Source: Chara braunii
Lineage: Eukaryota; Streptophyta; Charophyceae; Charales; Characeae
Assembly (NCBI GenBank): GCA_003427395.1
Contig: BFEA01000809.1
Location: forward strand, 220,893 to 249,809
Reading direction: 5' to 3'
Length of the DNA: 28,917 nt
The first letter of the stretch is position 1; every line of letters begins with the position of its first letter. A program made the position numbers and the translations under genes. Positions 7,491-17,293 of the stretch are shown here, one piece after another. The notes beneath the pieces were generated by a model. That model saw nothing but the letters and a program-made list of their open reading frames with translations, was not told the DNA's origin and searched no databases.

Positions 7491-8800
7491 AACTTGCGAG
7501 TCAAGAGTAAATTGGGGGGCTATGGTTTCTTCGCAGACGCACATATGTTACTTGGTTTTCTTGAGTGAGCCACGACCCGTTCGACACCAATTCAGTCAAA
7601 GTTAGTCAGTGGAGGACTCAGACTCCCTTCACACTTGTGTGCACCCACACATTGCTTGACCCTTTTGCTTTGAATGTTTAGGAGAAAAGGTTGAGTGGGG
7701 TTGTGGGCGTCATGCGTGAGTGAAAAGGTGGGTCTGACGTGAGTAGTGAAACTTTGCTTGTCTTCTTTTGATTGTGTTGTCTGCGTGGTGTGCAGGTGAG
7801 TAAAAAGACTGTATGAAAGTGAGACAAAATGTTATTTTGTCTCCTAACCTTTGCTTGTCTTATTTGACAAAAGGACGGAGAGTTTCGCCTCCTTACCTTT
7901 TTTCTTTTGTCAGTGAGTTGGGTGAACTTGCTTGCTATTTTTGAAGGATAATCGATGGGTGCCGTGAGAAAATGAATTTTGAAAACAGAAAGAGAATCAA
8001 AGCATAATGAATTTAATTCTTCCCAAGGATTGACCCTTTCTATCTTGAATGACTTTATCTACCTTTAGCTGTCCAAATGATACTCATTCTCTATCACCTC
8101 TGACTCTTTTCATCTAAATTATCTTAGGCAGGGGAAGATGAAAACAACTGAAGATTTACTTGCGGTGGACGCTTTCTCTCTTTCAAGAAAGCATTTGGGG
8201 CGGGGGTTCCTTGCTTCAGGAGCCGACTCTGTTATCGACCCAGAGTGGACCGTTCTACGGAGGGGTACTTTGCCGATTCGGTGGAGACGGTCCGACTTCT
8301 GAGATCCGAGTCTTCTGCTCGGGTGAGGAGGAGTAGCCCAGACCACTTCCTCGAGGGAGAGATATGCAACACCTCCAATAATGCACCTAATCAAGAATCA
8401 TTCACAAAACAGCGTGTCATCCAAGAAAACTAAGGATCTGTGAAGACAAATGTACGTATTTAATCTTAGGTCGGCGGTATATGGAATAAATAATTTCAGC
8501 AACACATCTCATCAAGTCAAAATTAAGGTTGTCCGACTACCGTGTCGGCTGCATATATGTTATTGTCTAAACCCAACTCCTTGTTGGCGGCTGTATGATT
8601 TTTGTGGAGATCAACCTGGGGTGGTTGAGTTTTGGGGTATCTAATGATGATTTTGATTCTTTCGATTATCATTGCAGATGAGATATATTATTCTATCGAC
8701 TAAGTACAGTTCCTTTCGGTATAAGTATGTGTGATTGTTATAAGTTTCTTTTGACTAGTGTTTAAAAGGGCAAGGAGGTTTCACGCTTGGTTGAGACCAT
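7491..8800. other. Unassigned interval
   Basis: About 1.3 kb of mixed composition with no long frame, no recognised RNA gene and no strong repeat. Short echoes such as ACTTTGCTTGTCTTCTTTTG (about 7750) and CTTTGCTTGTCTTATTTGAC (about 7850) suggest a degraded local duplication. Confidence 0.45.
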
Positions 8801-8812
8801 CCTTATCGACCA

Positions 8813-9106
8813 GCGTACGCTCCGTACTTAGGAGATTAGTGCCCTAAGGAATGAACGACGTTCGGGTTCAATAGACGTTTTAATCACGCGAGCTTGGCTG
8901 ACCCACCTCTGCAACTGCAAGTAAAAGCTTCCGCGCATGGGTCACTAGCTCGGTAGGGATACACCCCTAAGGGTGGTGACAGCCCCTTAGGGAAGCAAGT
9001 TGTGCCCCGCAGAAACCTATCCAATCGTAGGAGACCGCGGGATGTACAGTTGGCGCAACCGGCTAGAGCGGTAAAGGGACATCACAACTGCGACCGTCTC
9101 GACGGT
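8813..9106. repeat. Second palindrome-rich patch, part 1
   Basis: GCGTACGC (8813-8820), CTTAGG with CCTAAG (8827-8848), CACCC-CTAA-GGGTG (8962-8975), CCCTAAGG with CCTTAGGG (8965-8992) and ACCGTC-TC-GACGGT (9093-9106). The texture is the same as at 3.7-6.35 kb, but stems are shorter. Confidence 0.65.
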
Positions 9107-9177
9107 TCGTGGAATGTTTTGCGCCATCCCCAAGTTGTCTCTATAGATTCTGTTTAAACTCCTGCGTGACATGGTCG

Positions 9178-9434
9178 GGCGGGCTCCCGCCTCTTCGCGA
9201 GAAAAAACAGGGGCCAATGCGCTCGACAACGGGTATCACCAGGAAGGTTGTGCTTAAGCGACGATTGATCATCACAATCGACATTAGGTCATATAGTGAA
9301 AAGATCTGTGGTTGAGGGCAACTACTTTGAGGTGCGTTGCACCTAACCTTATCTACCCTCTTCGACACTTCTTACCGTGAGGATGTGTTCTGTCTTGAGA
9401 GTCCTCTCATGTGAGGAGTCGATTGCCCTCAACC
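9178..9434. repeat. Second palindrome-rich patch, part 2
   Basis: GGCGGG-CT-CCCGCC (9178-9191), CGATTG with CAATCG (9262-9280) and AGGTGC-GTT-GCACCT (9330-9344). A perfect 12-bp pair GGTTGAGGGCAA (9310-9321) and TTGCCCTCAACC (9423-9434) encloses about 100 bp. Two CTTGAGAGTC direct repeats lie at about 9394 and 9435. Confidence 0.7.
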
Positions 9435-9820
9435 TTGAGAGTCGGCATTGTTCACGTGGAGCATCTGGAAGGAGAGGGCGGAGGTATTTGAAGGGCCCTG
9501 GACGAAGCTCTGGGTCACGGTCACCATGCTAACCCGCCAGGAGCAGAGCATCCATGCTTTGCTGCTTTGTCCTTTGTCTGGTCGCTGCGCTATAGATGGG
9601 TTCTGAGGGGCAGGCCAACCCTACGGAAAAAACGAGTACCAGACGTTTACAAATAAGTATCGGTGGGGACCTTCCATTGACTGTGACCATCGTCCTGTTT
9701 GCGACGTTAAATAATTCCTGAGGACTTAGGGGGCCGTCCATAAAAACGCCTCCTAATCAGCCAATTCGTCGGTGTAAGGCTCACTGCACGCGAGGATAAA
9801 TATTGTGCAGGGCTGGCCAG
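9435..9820. other. Unassigned interval
   Basis: No gene or strong repeat recognised. Confidence 0.4.
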
Positions 9821-9823
9821 CTC

Positions 9824-9876
9824 AACAGGACTCGAGGCACAAAGGTGGGCAATGTGCACAGGACTCGAGACACGCA
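9824..9876 (+). repeat. Two-copy 34-bp direct repeat
   Basis: ACAGGACTCGAG followed by (G/A)CAC recurs with a 34-bp period. Confidence 0.6.
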
Positions 9877-9960
9877 CACTGTTCCGGATTGCTCAGGGAC
9901 GCTGACGACAAGAGACACTCAGAAAGAACTGAGGGAGGGGTAGATTCGAGGCTGTCTCTT

Positions 9961-10042
9961 TTTAACGGGTACGGGGGGATTAAACTTCTGTTGAATCCCG
10001 TTAAATTCAAAAAAATCATGTCGAATTCCCGTTAAACACGAA
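9961..10042. repeat. Inverted plus direct repeat of CCCGTTAAA
   Basis: TTTAACGGG (9961-9969) is the exact inverse of CCCGTTAAA (9997-10005). A further direct copy of CCCGTTAAA lies near 10028, each preceded by GAAT(T)C. Confidence 0.7.
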
Positions 10043-10110
10043 AATGGGCCGCTCCTGCGCTTTCCGGAAAAACAGAATCGATGCGCTGGGTCCGGAACAC
10101 GTGGCCCTAG

Positions 10111-10112
<2 letters not shown>

Positions 10113-10160
<48 letters not shown>
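10113..10160. repeat. A48 homopolymer
   Basis: Longest mononucleotide run in the window. An undetermined base (N) lies at 10197. The run has no recognisable retroelement upstream of it. Confidence 0.95.
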
Positions 10161-10165
<5 letters not shown>

Positions 10166-10319
10166 CCCCAACCCCTGAAGCACTTCTTATACCACTNAAT
10201 TAGATCAACACTGACCGGCCTGCCACCCGCCACTCACCAACCCTCCGGCACCAGTTCCCAAACCTACCCGGAAGCCCTCTAAGCCATCCGCCCCCACATC
10301 CCCCAACCCCCAACGCCCT

Positions 10320-10440
10320 GGTTATGTGTGTGTAGGTGTGCTGTGTGTGCGCATATGTGTGTATGTGTGTGCCTGCATGAATATGTATGTATGAGCATGT
10401 GTTTGTGTTTGTGTTTGTGTTTGTGTATGTGTGTATTTGT

Positions 10441-10482
<42 letters not shown>

Positions 10483-10500
10483 ATGATTGTCGGCGTGTGT
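10320..10500. repeat. (GT)n-rich block
   Basis: Degenerate GTGTGTGC and GTATGTGT motifs precede a (GTGTTT) set near 10400-10430 and a clean (GT)20 at 10443-10482. The minus-strand Thr/His frames are products of the repeat. Confidence 0.93.
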
Positions 10501-10965
10501 CCATTCTTTCCCTTTTGAGGGATATAGTTTTTTCCCGTTGAAACTGGGGGCGGGCGACGTGGGTTTGGGCGGGTGATTTGGTCTGTTTTTTTTTTTTTTT
10601 TCCCTCTTCTACTGCATCTTCCCAGAAATACAGTATCCAAGCATTCTGCTGTTTGTTACCAAGTAACGAAATCTAGAACGGACTGCCCTGCCTCGTTGGC
10701 AGGGTTTTCTAAGAAAAGAAAAAGAAAAAAAAAACGTACTTGCCTTTGCCACGAGAGTTGTGGACTCCACTCTGACCAAATGTGCGAAATGAGCATGAAT
10801 GTTGTAAAACATAGGTAGATACATTGCTAGTAGTTTAGAGCTTGAAATGCCATTTTTCCTGGCCGCGTGTGGGGTGGTACAACCCTCAGTAGCTTGCTAT
10901 TCGTTTTCCAGTTTTTTCTTTTTTTCCTTTTTTTTCCCTCTTGCGATCCAAGAATTTGGGCTTCG
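10501..10965. other. Unassigned interval
   Basis: Contains a T16 run near 10586-10601 and T-rich stretches. CCTGCCTCGTTGGCAGG (about 10687-10703) forms a small hairpin. No gene recognised. Confidence 0.45.
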
Positions 10966-10969
10966 TCCA

Positions 10970-11335
10970 ACGACCTAGCTCAGCTGGTTAGGCACGCAAG
11001 TGGCGTTCAGGAGGTTGTGGGTTCAATCCCCGTCTATGGCACTCTCGATGCCAACCAATTGAGATAGTCAGCTGGATCCTCCCAGTTTGTGTCGGTAACG
11101 TCTTCAGCCAACACTGCAGGGAGGCACCCCCTGTCCCTACTATCCAATGTTAGTGTGACCAACACTCAGGACCATCACCCTACCAGTATTGAGGGCAACT
11201 TAGACCGCACAGCAGTGACAAGCACCAGGGTTGGGCCAACCTCCCAGCCGTAATGGAAGCAAAGGCGGACGAACCATGCCGTACGGGAACTTCGGACGCC
11301 AGACTTATGCAATCTGCTACAGGCCCAATATTCTG
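10970..11335 (+). mobile_element. tRNA-derived SINE-like element
   Basis: TAGCTCAGCTGGTTAGG (from about 10976) is a clear polymerase III A box, and GTGGGTTCAATCCCC about 50 bp later is a B box. The T-stem pairs if G-U pairs are allowed, but the acceptor and D stems do not close, so this is not an intact tRNA gene. About 290 bp of unrelated body follows, ending in a (GT)5 and T-rich tail near 11335. That is the head-body-tail layout of a tRNA-derived SINE. The exact 3' end is a guess. Confidence 0.65.
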
Positions 11336-11379
11336 TGTGTGTGTGTCTTTTTTTCCTTTTTTTATTTCCTTCTTAATAG

Positions 11380-11449
11380 TTTTTATGGTTTTGATTTTTT
11401 AAAAAATACACGAAGTTCTAAAAAAGACAAAAAAAAAAAAAAAAAAATA
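11380..11449. repeat. AT-rich flank with direct repeat
   Basis: TTTTGATTTTTTAAAAAATA here recurs as TTTTTGATTTTTTAAAAATA at about 11572, near the right side of the inverted-repeat element. Confidence 0.5.
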
Positions 11450-11633
11450 TACAACCCTATATTTTTATTTGTTTTTCTGTTTTTGTTTTATCCCTTACAA
11501 AATATGTGTGAAACCAAAAAAAAAAACACTCATTTCATTTGAGTTTTTGTTTTTTTCATCCTGTGTTTATGTTTTTGATTTTTTAAAAATATATTTAAAC
11601 ATCAAAAAATAAAAATAAAAATATAGGGTTGTA
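11450..11633. mobile_element. AT-rich miniature inverted-repeat element
   Basis: The left end TACAACCCTATATTTTTATT is the inverse of the right end AATAAAAATATAGGGTTGTA, about 20 bp of perfect terminal inverted repeat. A further partial end, CCTACAACCCCATATATA, lies just outside at about 11647. TA is present at both ends, but I cannot define a target duplication. No coding capacity. Family unknown. Confidence 0.6.
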
Positions 11634-12132
11634 GTCCTCAAAAAAACCTACAACCCCATATATATATATATATTTTTAGATAATGTTTAGCCCAAGAAAA
11701 GAATCATCGCGGACCCCGTTAATTCGCGTTCAACGCGCGTTTGAATGGGAGTTTAATGCGAATTCAATGCGCGTTGAATTTTTTTCAAAATCGGACACAC
11801 AAATTCCAGGTGACAAGTTTGGGAAAGATTCCACTATGCAGACATCCAACCAAATGATTCTATTTTTATTTTGACTAGTTAGATGTACAACCATTAACAT
11901 CTGACAGACAACATAGTAAGAACTGTTCTCTGTTAATTGTGCTTCCTGTTTGTGAACTAGTCAATGTAGAAATAGTTTTGTTTGTAGGAATCTGAACTTA
12001 CCTGTTGGATCCAAATGAGTAGTCTCTGACATAGCCACTGATTATTTATTCTATTTATTTTAAATCGATCTGTACATTATGTTGCGGTAGGCATCGAGAG
12101 TGTCCTATTGCAGGCAGTGTGCAATGTTGTAG
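11634..12132. other. Unassigned interval upstream of the retrotransposon
   Basis: A (TA)7 run, then a cluster of AATTCAATGCGCGTTGAATT-type palindromes (about 11719-11782) built from TTCAACGCGCG-like units. The DNA closer to the element shows no LTR matching 18027-18509 and no primer-binding site complementary to initiator tRNA-Met. Confidence 0.5.
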
Positions 12133-12507
12133 CCTACGAGTGACAGGGAGGTCCCACAACCGGACGATAGTATCTTGCGATCGGCAAGACACCCGATTGC
12201 CCACTTGGCATTAGGACCAAAGGGCGACAGATACCTGTTCCGCCAACAAAGAGAGAGACAACAACAACAGCGAAGGGCTAGGGCCGTATAGGCAAGCAGG
12301 GCATTTGTGAGTGAGGCCGCTACTTCAGCAGCCATGGCAACTGCTGCGCAGCAGAACTCTCAGGCTAGTAGTTCAGGGACTGTAGGGCCAACGGTCTCAC
12401 AGACCCTGAGTAAATCCACTGGCGTTATGACAAGCCAGCCAATAGTGTTGACCCCCAAGGAGGTCGCCATACACAAGCAGCTATTTGCGAGGCACAACTA
12501 CAGCTGA
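12133..12507 (+). pseudogene. gag N-terminal fragment
   Basis: Open in one frame from 12133, after a stop at 12130, to 12504, with a single TAG at 12289-12291. The first part is rich in Gln and Arg (a RQQRERQQQQRR stretch). The second is Ala/Ser/Thr-rich and ends TPKEVAIHKQLF before the frame is lost. No start codon can be fixed, because the upstream sequence is missing or altered. I call it gag only from its position in front of the capsid segment and its low-complexity composition. Confidence 0.6.
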
Positions 12508-13133
12508 CGTTAGGAGATGTCAAGGCAGAGAAAGTGAAAATGAATAGAAGAAGAGCCAGGATGCAAAGGAGACAAGCGGACTTTAACGAGTTAGAGGAGA
12601 TGGATCTGACGCACATGGATGATGATGTGAGGACTCTACGGACCGTCTTGCTAGATGTAGTCGAAATGCAGGACCACCAAACGACTCTCTTACAGGACAT
12701 CCAGCAGAGTCTGGCCGTATTGGTCGGGCGGGCATAGGCAGCTCCATCACCGCCCGGGCCCGATGCCTGACTCGTTGTACATTCTCCTCCTTTTGTCCCA
12801 CCGGTAACTAGAGTTTCCCCATATGTCTCTCCAGTATCGGTCCAAGCCGTTTCCCTGAGTATGTCTTTGACAAGCGGGTTCTCAGCAGGTCCTAGTGTGC
12901 ATGTTCCTGTATAGCCAGTGTATTCCCAACCTCCGTTGCAGGTTGCCGTAACCGGGCAGCCTGTTGTCTCGCAGTCTGCACAGCAGCAGCAGTGCAGCAG
13001 CCTAGACCCCAAGGTCCACAGCCTGGAGTGGGACAGGTACCGGGACAAAGCTAGTGGGTCCCGAAGACGGCCATCGCCTCCCCTAAACCCTTTTCAGGGG
13101 ACAAGAGGGGTGAAGACCTCGACACATGGTTGA
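12478..13133 (+). pseudogene. gag segment, coiled coil and Pro-rich linker
   Basis: After a frameshift near 12490 the frame reads EAQLQLTLGDVKAEK, then a charged helix (NELEEMDLTHMDDDVRTLR, MQDHQTTLLQDIQQS) that looks like a coiled coil. A Pro/Val/Ser-rich linker follows. Stops interrupt it at 12735, 12768 and 12912. In plant Ty3/gypsy gag proteins such a coiled region commonly precedes the capsid domain. The frame changes again near 13120. Confidence 0.7.
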
Positions 13134-13863
13134 GGTCAGTGCTAGTCAATGTCAAATGTAAATTCACCTTGCCGCACAAGGAAGTGCCTATGGCTGCCTC
13201 CTATTTAGAGGGGAGTGCAGCAAGATGGTTGAGTGGTTTGGTGCAGCTACAGGGATACGGTCACGACTTCCGCGCTTGGGCGGTCGACCAAAAACTGGAC
13301 GACTTTCTTAAGCTGGTGGAAGAAAGGTGGCATGATCCTCAGGAGGCTCAAAAGGCCACTGACGCGATCCTGACTTTGAACAACAGGCAGTTCAAGTCAG
13401 TAAGGGAGGCCATAGAACCAGTAGAGCGTCTGATCTGCGTTCCTGGAGTATGCTATAACCCCAGGTCTTACTCACTACATACCTGAGATGTTTTTCTATG
13501 CCTCTCAGGAATCAGTTGGCAGGTGAGGCCAACATCAATATGCACAACTTTCCCTCGTTCAGCAAGAAGGCCCTAGACTTAGAGGCAAAGATAGGGCATG
13601 GACATACACCCACGACGGATGGTAAGAAGAAAGCACTGCCTCCCAATTGGAAGGCGAAGGGCCGCATAATGTTCGTCGACAACGATGGTTCTACCATCGA
13701 GTTGGAAGACAACTTACAGGCGAGAGCCGGTTCAGAGGTAGGCATCGTAGAAGTTTCAGGGGGTGGAATAGTCGCAGCGTCTGTCCATAAAGGTAACTCG
13801 ACCGGTAGACGCCGTGGAGGTTCCCGGTGTAGGAGTCAAGTTAACCCTAACGCTCCTCCATAG
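13110..13863 (+). pseudogene. gag capsid domain (retrotrans_gag type)
   Basis: The first frame (to 13486) contains EDLDTWLRSV, then PMAASYLEGSAARWLSGL, FRAWAVDQKLDDFLKLVEER and WHDPQEAQKATDAIL, the typical order of retrotransposon capsid. A frameshift near 13462 moves the frame, and LLTTYLRCF, LRNQLAGEANINM and FPSFSKKALDLEAKIG follow to 13863. Together they cover the conserved capsid helices. The capsid forms the virus-like particle that packages the element RNA in the cytoplasm. Confidence 0.88.
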
Positions 13864-13865
13864 GA

Positions 13866-14033
13866 CGTGTGGAGAGACCGGAATATGGCCATAACCAGTT
13901 CAAGTGCCGCAACAAAAAGGTGACCGAGACGATCCCGCCTACAATAGGGCAGGCATTGGGATCCTCCGCTCCCGTAGGTAGCAATGTGGCCAGCAGTTCT
14001 GACACTGCTCTGGGAAACACGTCGGGCCAGTAG
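13866..14033 (+). pseudogene. Degenerate CCHC zinc knuckle of gag
   Basis: The frame reads PEYGHNQFKCRNKKVTET. GH...C is the second half of a CX2CX4HX4C knuckle (His codon 13890-13892, Cys codon 13905-13907). TGT at 13868-13870 in another frame may be a remnant of the first Cys pair. The frame ends at a TAG at 14031. A working knuckle binds the genomic RNA; this one cannot fold as a CCHC unit. Confidence 0.6.
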
Positions 14034-14416
14034 GAATAGTAGTTGTTCCTGCTAGGGTCGAGGTGGTGGACACACCCTCACCATCTCGAGAGATGACCCA
14101 AGTTACTGACTCCATCGTCGTCCCGCACACACATTCGGAATCAGCGATCCTCTGTTCGTTGAATGTGTTTGAGTCCTTAGAGGAGCTAGAGGAGTGGTTT
14201 AGATCGGACCCGCTAATTTTTTGGATGACCATGGTCAAAGCCCCTAAGGGTGAGTTGTTCGTCGGCGAGGTAGTCATCGGCGGTCGTAAGGCCGGGGCCT
14301 ATTACGACACTTGCTCGATGCGAAACTTCATTAGTCGCACGTGCGTTGAGAGGCTGCGCTTAGAGGGGCAAGTGCGGCGCCTGAGTCGACTTGTGCCAAC
14401 AAACATCGCATGGTAA
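14033..14416 (+). pseudogene. Retropepsin-type protease, active site lost
   Basis: KGELFVGEVVIGGRKAGAYY leads into DTCSMRNFISRTCVERL. In family members the catalytic loop is Asp-(Ser/Thr)-Gly-(Ala/Cys/Ser), followed by the conserved FIS. Here the Asp codon is intact at 14306-14308, but the Gly place is Cys (14312-14314), so the dimeric aspartic protease should be inactive. The frame stops with TAA at 14414. The acidic stretch ESLEELEEWF precedes it. Confidence 0.82.
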
Positions 14417-15354
14417 TCAACGACTACCTTAAAGACATTTAGTGTTTTTTTCCGTACGCGGGAGGGGAACTGAGACATCGAGTCGCGTTCCTAATCAACG
14501 ATGATCTCCCTATGGATATCTTGTTAGGTATGTACTACCTCTCGGTTGCCCAACCCCAGTTTGACTGGGACCAAAAAGTGGTCAAACACGCTTTGTCCGG
14601 AGGAGGGACTGCCAAATTACGTAAGTTTAAGGCCAGTAGTCTGATCAAGTCCTACAGATTCATGTGTGCGACTGCGTTTTATAATTATTATAAGCAAAAT
14701 TCGGAGGAGGGTATATACCTAGTTTACGTCTATGCAAAGGGTGAGCCGGTGAAAACGCCTCCAGAGATAGAGGGAGTGATCGCTAGGTACCCTGATCTAT
14801 TCGAAGAGCCCAAAGAGATTGTTGAGAGGGAGGTCGTCCACGCAATAGAGATTATCCCAGGGTCTAGCATTCCGAAGGGCAGGATCTATCAGATGTCTCC
14901 AGGTGAGCTCGATGAGCTTTGTCGGCAACTCAAGGATCTCATAGGGAAGGGTTGGGTCCGGCCTAGTGTTTCCCCTTACAGATCTCCTGTACTATTCGCA
15001 CCAAAGAAGGGGGGGACCTCGAGGATGTGCATTGACTATAGGGGTCTCAATGCCATTACAGTGAAGAACGCCAAGCCCCTACCACGCATCGATGACTTGC
15101 TGGACCGAGTGCAAGGGCGTCGGTACTTCAGTAAGATATATTTGAAATCCGGGTACCATCCGATTGCAATCCGGCCCGAGGATCAACCCAAAACCACATT
15201 TCAAACCAGGTACGGTCTGTACAAGTTTGTGGTGATGCCTTTCGGCCTTTGCAATGATCCTGACACCTTTCAGCACGCGATGAACCGAATATTTCATGAC
15301 TACTTGGACAAGTTTGTCATCGTGTACCTCGATGACATACTTATCTTTTTGTAG
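14410..15354 (+). pseudogene. Reverse transcriptase, motif A Asp replaced by Tyr
   Basis: After a TAG at 14440 the frame is open to 15354. It begins with [10 protein letters not shown] (end of the protease-RT linker). The palm motifs follow: [72 protein letters not shown] and [11 protein letters not shown]. The YLDD box (15325-15336) is intact, but the first catalytic Asp in FSKIDLKSGYH is Tyr (TAT at 15139-15141). Polymerase activity needs that residue for metal binding. Also NDPDTFQ stands where NAPATFQ is usual. A one-base shift in the T run near 15345 ends the frame. Confidence 0.95.
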
Positions 15355-16130
15355 GACTGTCGAGGAGCATGTAGCACACTTAGATAAAGTCCTTAACCTC
15401 CTCAAACAACACCAGTTCAAGATTAATTGGGAGAAGTGTGAGTTTGGACGCACCCAAATCTTGTATCCGAGACATGAGATTTCCACGGAGGGATTGAAGC
15501 CCGATGATGCGAAGGTGGCCAACATTCGTGACTGGCCGTGTCCTCAGTCTGTGACTGAGATGAGGTCTTTCTTAGGGATGACAGGCTACTACCGCAACTT
15601 TGTTCAGAATTATAGCATAATGATCGCCCCTTTGACGGACCTGACACGCCTTGACACCCCATGGGAATGGACAAACAGGTGTGAGGCTGCTTTTAGACAT
15701 CTGAAGCATGCGTTGACACACCACGAGGTCTTGGAACTTCCTGATCCTGACAAACCTTTCGTTGTGACTACGGATGCTAGCCAATATGGCATTGGTGCCG
15801 TGCTTGCGCGGCAGGAGGGGAAGAAGTTGAGGTTGGTAAAGTACATGTCCAAAAAGATGCCCTCTCAAAAGTTGGCTACGTCCATCTATGAGAAGGAGCT
15901 CTATGCGATCTACAAAGCGCTAACCCATTGAAGGCACTACCTCCTAGGTCGCTTTTTCTATGCCAGGACCGATAATCAGACCTTGAGATGGATGAAGACT
16001 CAATCGGTACTCCTCGACGCTCTGAAACGTTGGATCGAAGTCAGTGAGCAGTACGACTTCGAACCCCAGTGCATTAAGGGTGAGTACATCAAGGTTGCTG
16101 ATGCGTTGTCGCGTAGGCCAGACTTCCTGG
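15340..16130 (+). pseudogene. RT connection and RNase H domain
   Basis: The frame resumes with TVEEHVAHLDKVLNLLKQHQ, FKINWEKCEFG, FLGMTGYYRNFVQNYS and WEWTNRCEAAFRHLK. The RNase H core has VTTDASQYGIGAVLA (Asp 15773-15775), EKELYAIYKA (Glu 15896-15898) and ARTDNQTLRWM (Asp 15971-15973), ending VADALSRRPDF. The catalytic residues are present. A TGA at 15929-15931 replaces the Trp normally found before RHYL, so translation would stop inside the domain. Confidence 0.93.
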
Positions 16131-17293
16131 GTGCGCTGCTCACTGAATTTGGGCTTGCAGACGATGTTACTCAGTCTTTGTTGGAAGCCTATCGCGAGGA
16201 CCCGTTCATGTCAAAGATCATACGCAGACTCGAGGCGAAGGATAAAGCTACATCTGAAGAGTTTGAGTTGATCAATGGCCTGCTGTTCCTTGAGAAGGCT
16301 GGGAATAAACTTTTGTGTGTTCCAAACCGGGAGTCTTTGCATAGTTTATTTTCCGGCGAGTGTCATGACGCCACTGAACATTTTGGGTATAGGAAGACTG
16401 CAGCAAATCTGTTGCAGCGTTTATGGTGGCCCACAATGATGAGAGATGTGAAGCTGTATGTGGAGACTTGTCAGGTGTGTCAGAAAGAAAAACCACTTAC
16501 ATAGGCCCCTCTTGGGCTTCTTAAGCCCCTTCCGATTTCGGAAAGGCCCGGTGAGAGCCTGTCTATGGATTTCATGGACATGCTGGTCACCAGCAAGAGC
16601 GGAATAAGATATGTCTATGTCATTGTGGATAGGTTTAGCAAGTATGCTAGGTTAGTCGCAATGCCTGCTATAGCCAAGACCGAGTATGTGATCAAGCTTT
16701 TTAAAGAGAACTGAGTCAGAGACTTTGGGCTTCCAAAGTCCATTGTAAGTGACCGGGATGTCCGATTCACTAGTGAGTTGTGGAAGGTTGCAGCTTCAGA
16801 ACAAGGAACACAACTGCAGATGACTTCTGGGAACCATCCAGAGGCGAATGGGCAAGCGGAGCAGCTGAACCGCGCTGTACAACACCTGTTGAGGCACTAC
16901 ATAAAGCCCAACCAGGTGGACTGGGATGAGAAACTTGCTCTCATCGCCAGCCTGTACAACAACGTAGTGCACAGTGCAACAGAGGTGAGTCCTAACAGCC
17001 TGCTACTGACTTTTAAGCCTAGACTGCCTCTAGACGTCCTACTACCTGAGAATCAGCCGACAACTGCACCTGGAACGTTAAAATTTGCATATCGATATGA
17101 GCAGTTGATGCAACAAGCGGTAGAACAGATGCACAAAGCCCAGGTGGCGATGATAGAGTCTGAGAACAAGCACCACCGCCCATCTACGTTTCAAGTAGGG
17201 GAGAGTCTAGGTCAAATCCTCAAAACTGGGACCGATGCACCAGATATCCCGCAAGCTCATGCCACAGTACTTTGGACCTTGGGAGGTTCTTAA
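16131..17293 (+). pseudogene. Integrase with intact DD35E but two stops
   Basis: The zinc-binding part has HDATEHFGYRKT (His 16364 onward) and CQVC (16469-16480), an HHCC arrangement. The catalytic core has MDFMDML (Asp 16568-16570), SDRDVRF (Asp 16751-16753) and NGQAEQLNR (Glu 16859-16861), with exactly 35 residues between the second Asp and Glu. TAG at 16502-16504 and TGA at 16712-16714 break the frame. The C-terminal part includes YNNVVHSATEVSPNSLL, then a frameshift before 17293. Integrase joins the cDNA to chromosomal DNA. Confidence 0.94.

Noticed and set aside
10970-11050. Intact tRNA gene
   Set aside because: A and B boxes are good, but acceptor and D stems do not pair. A SINE head is the better reading.
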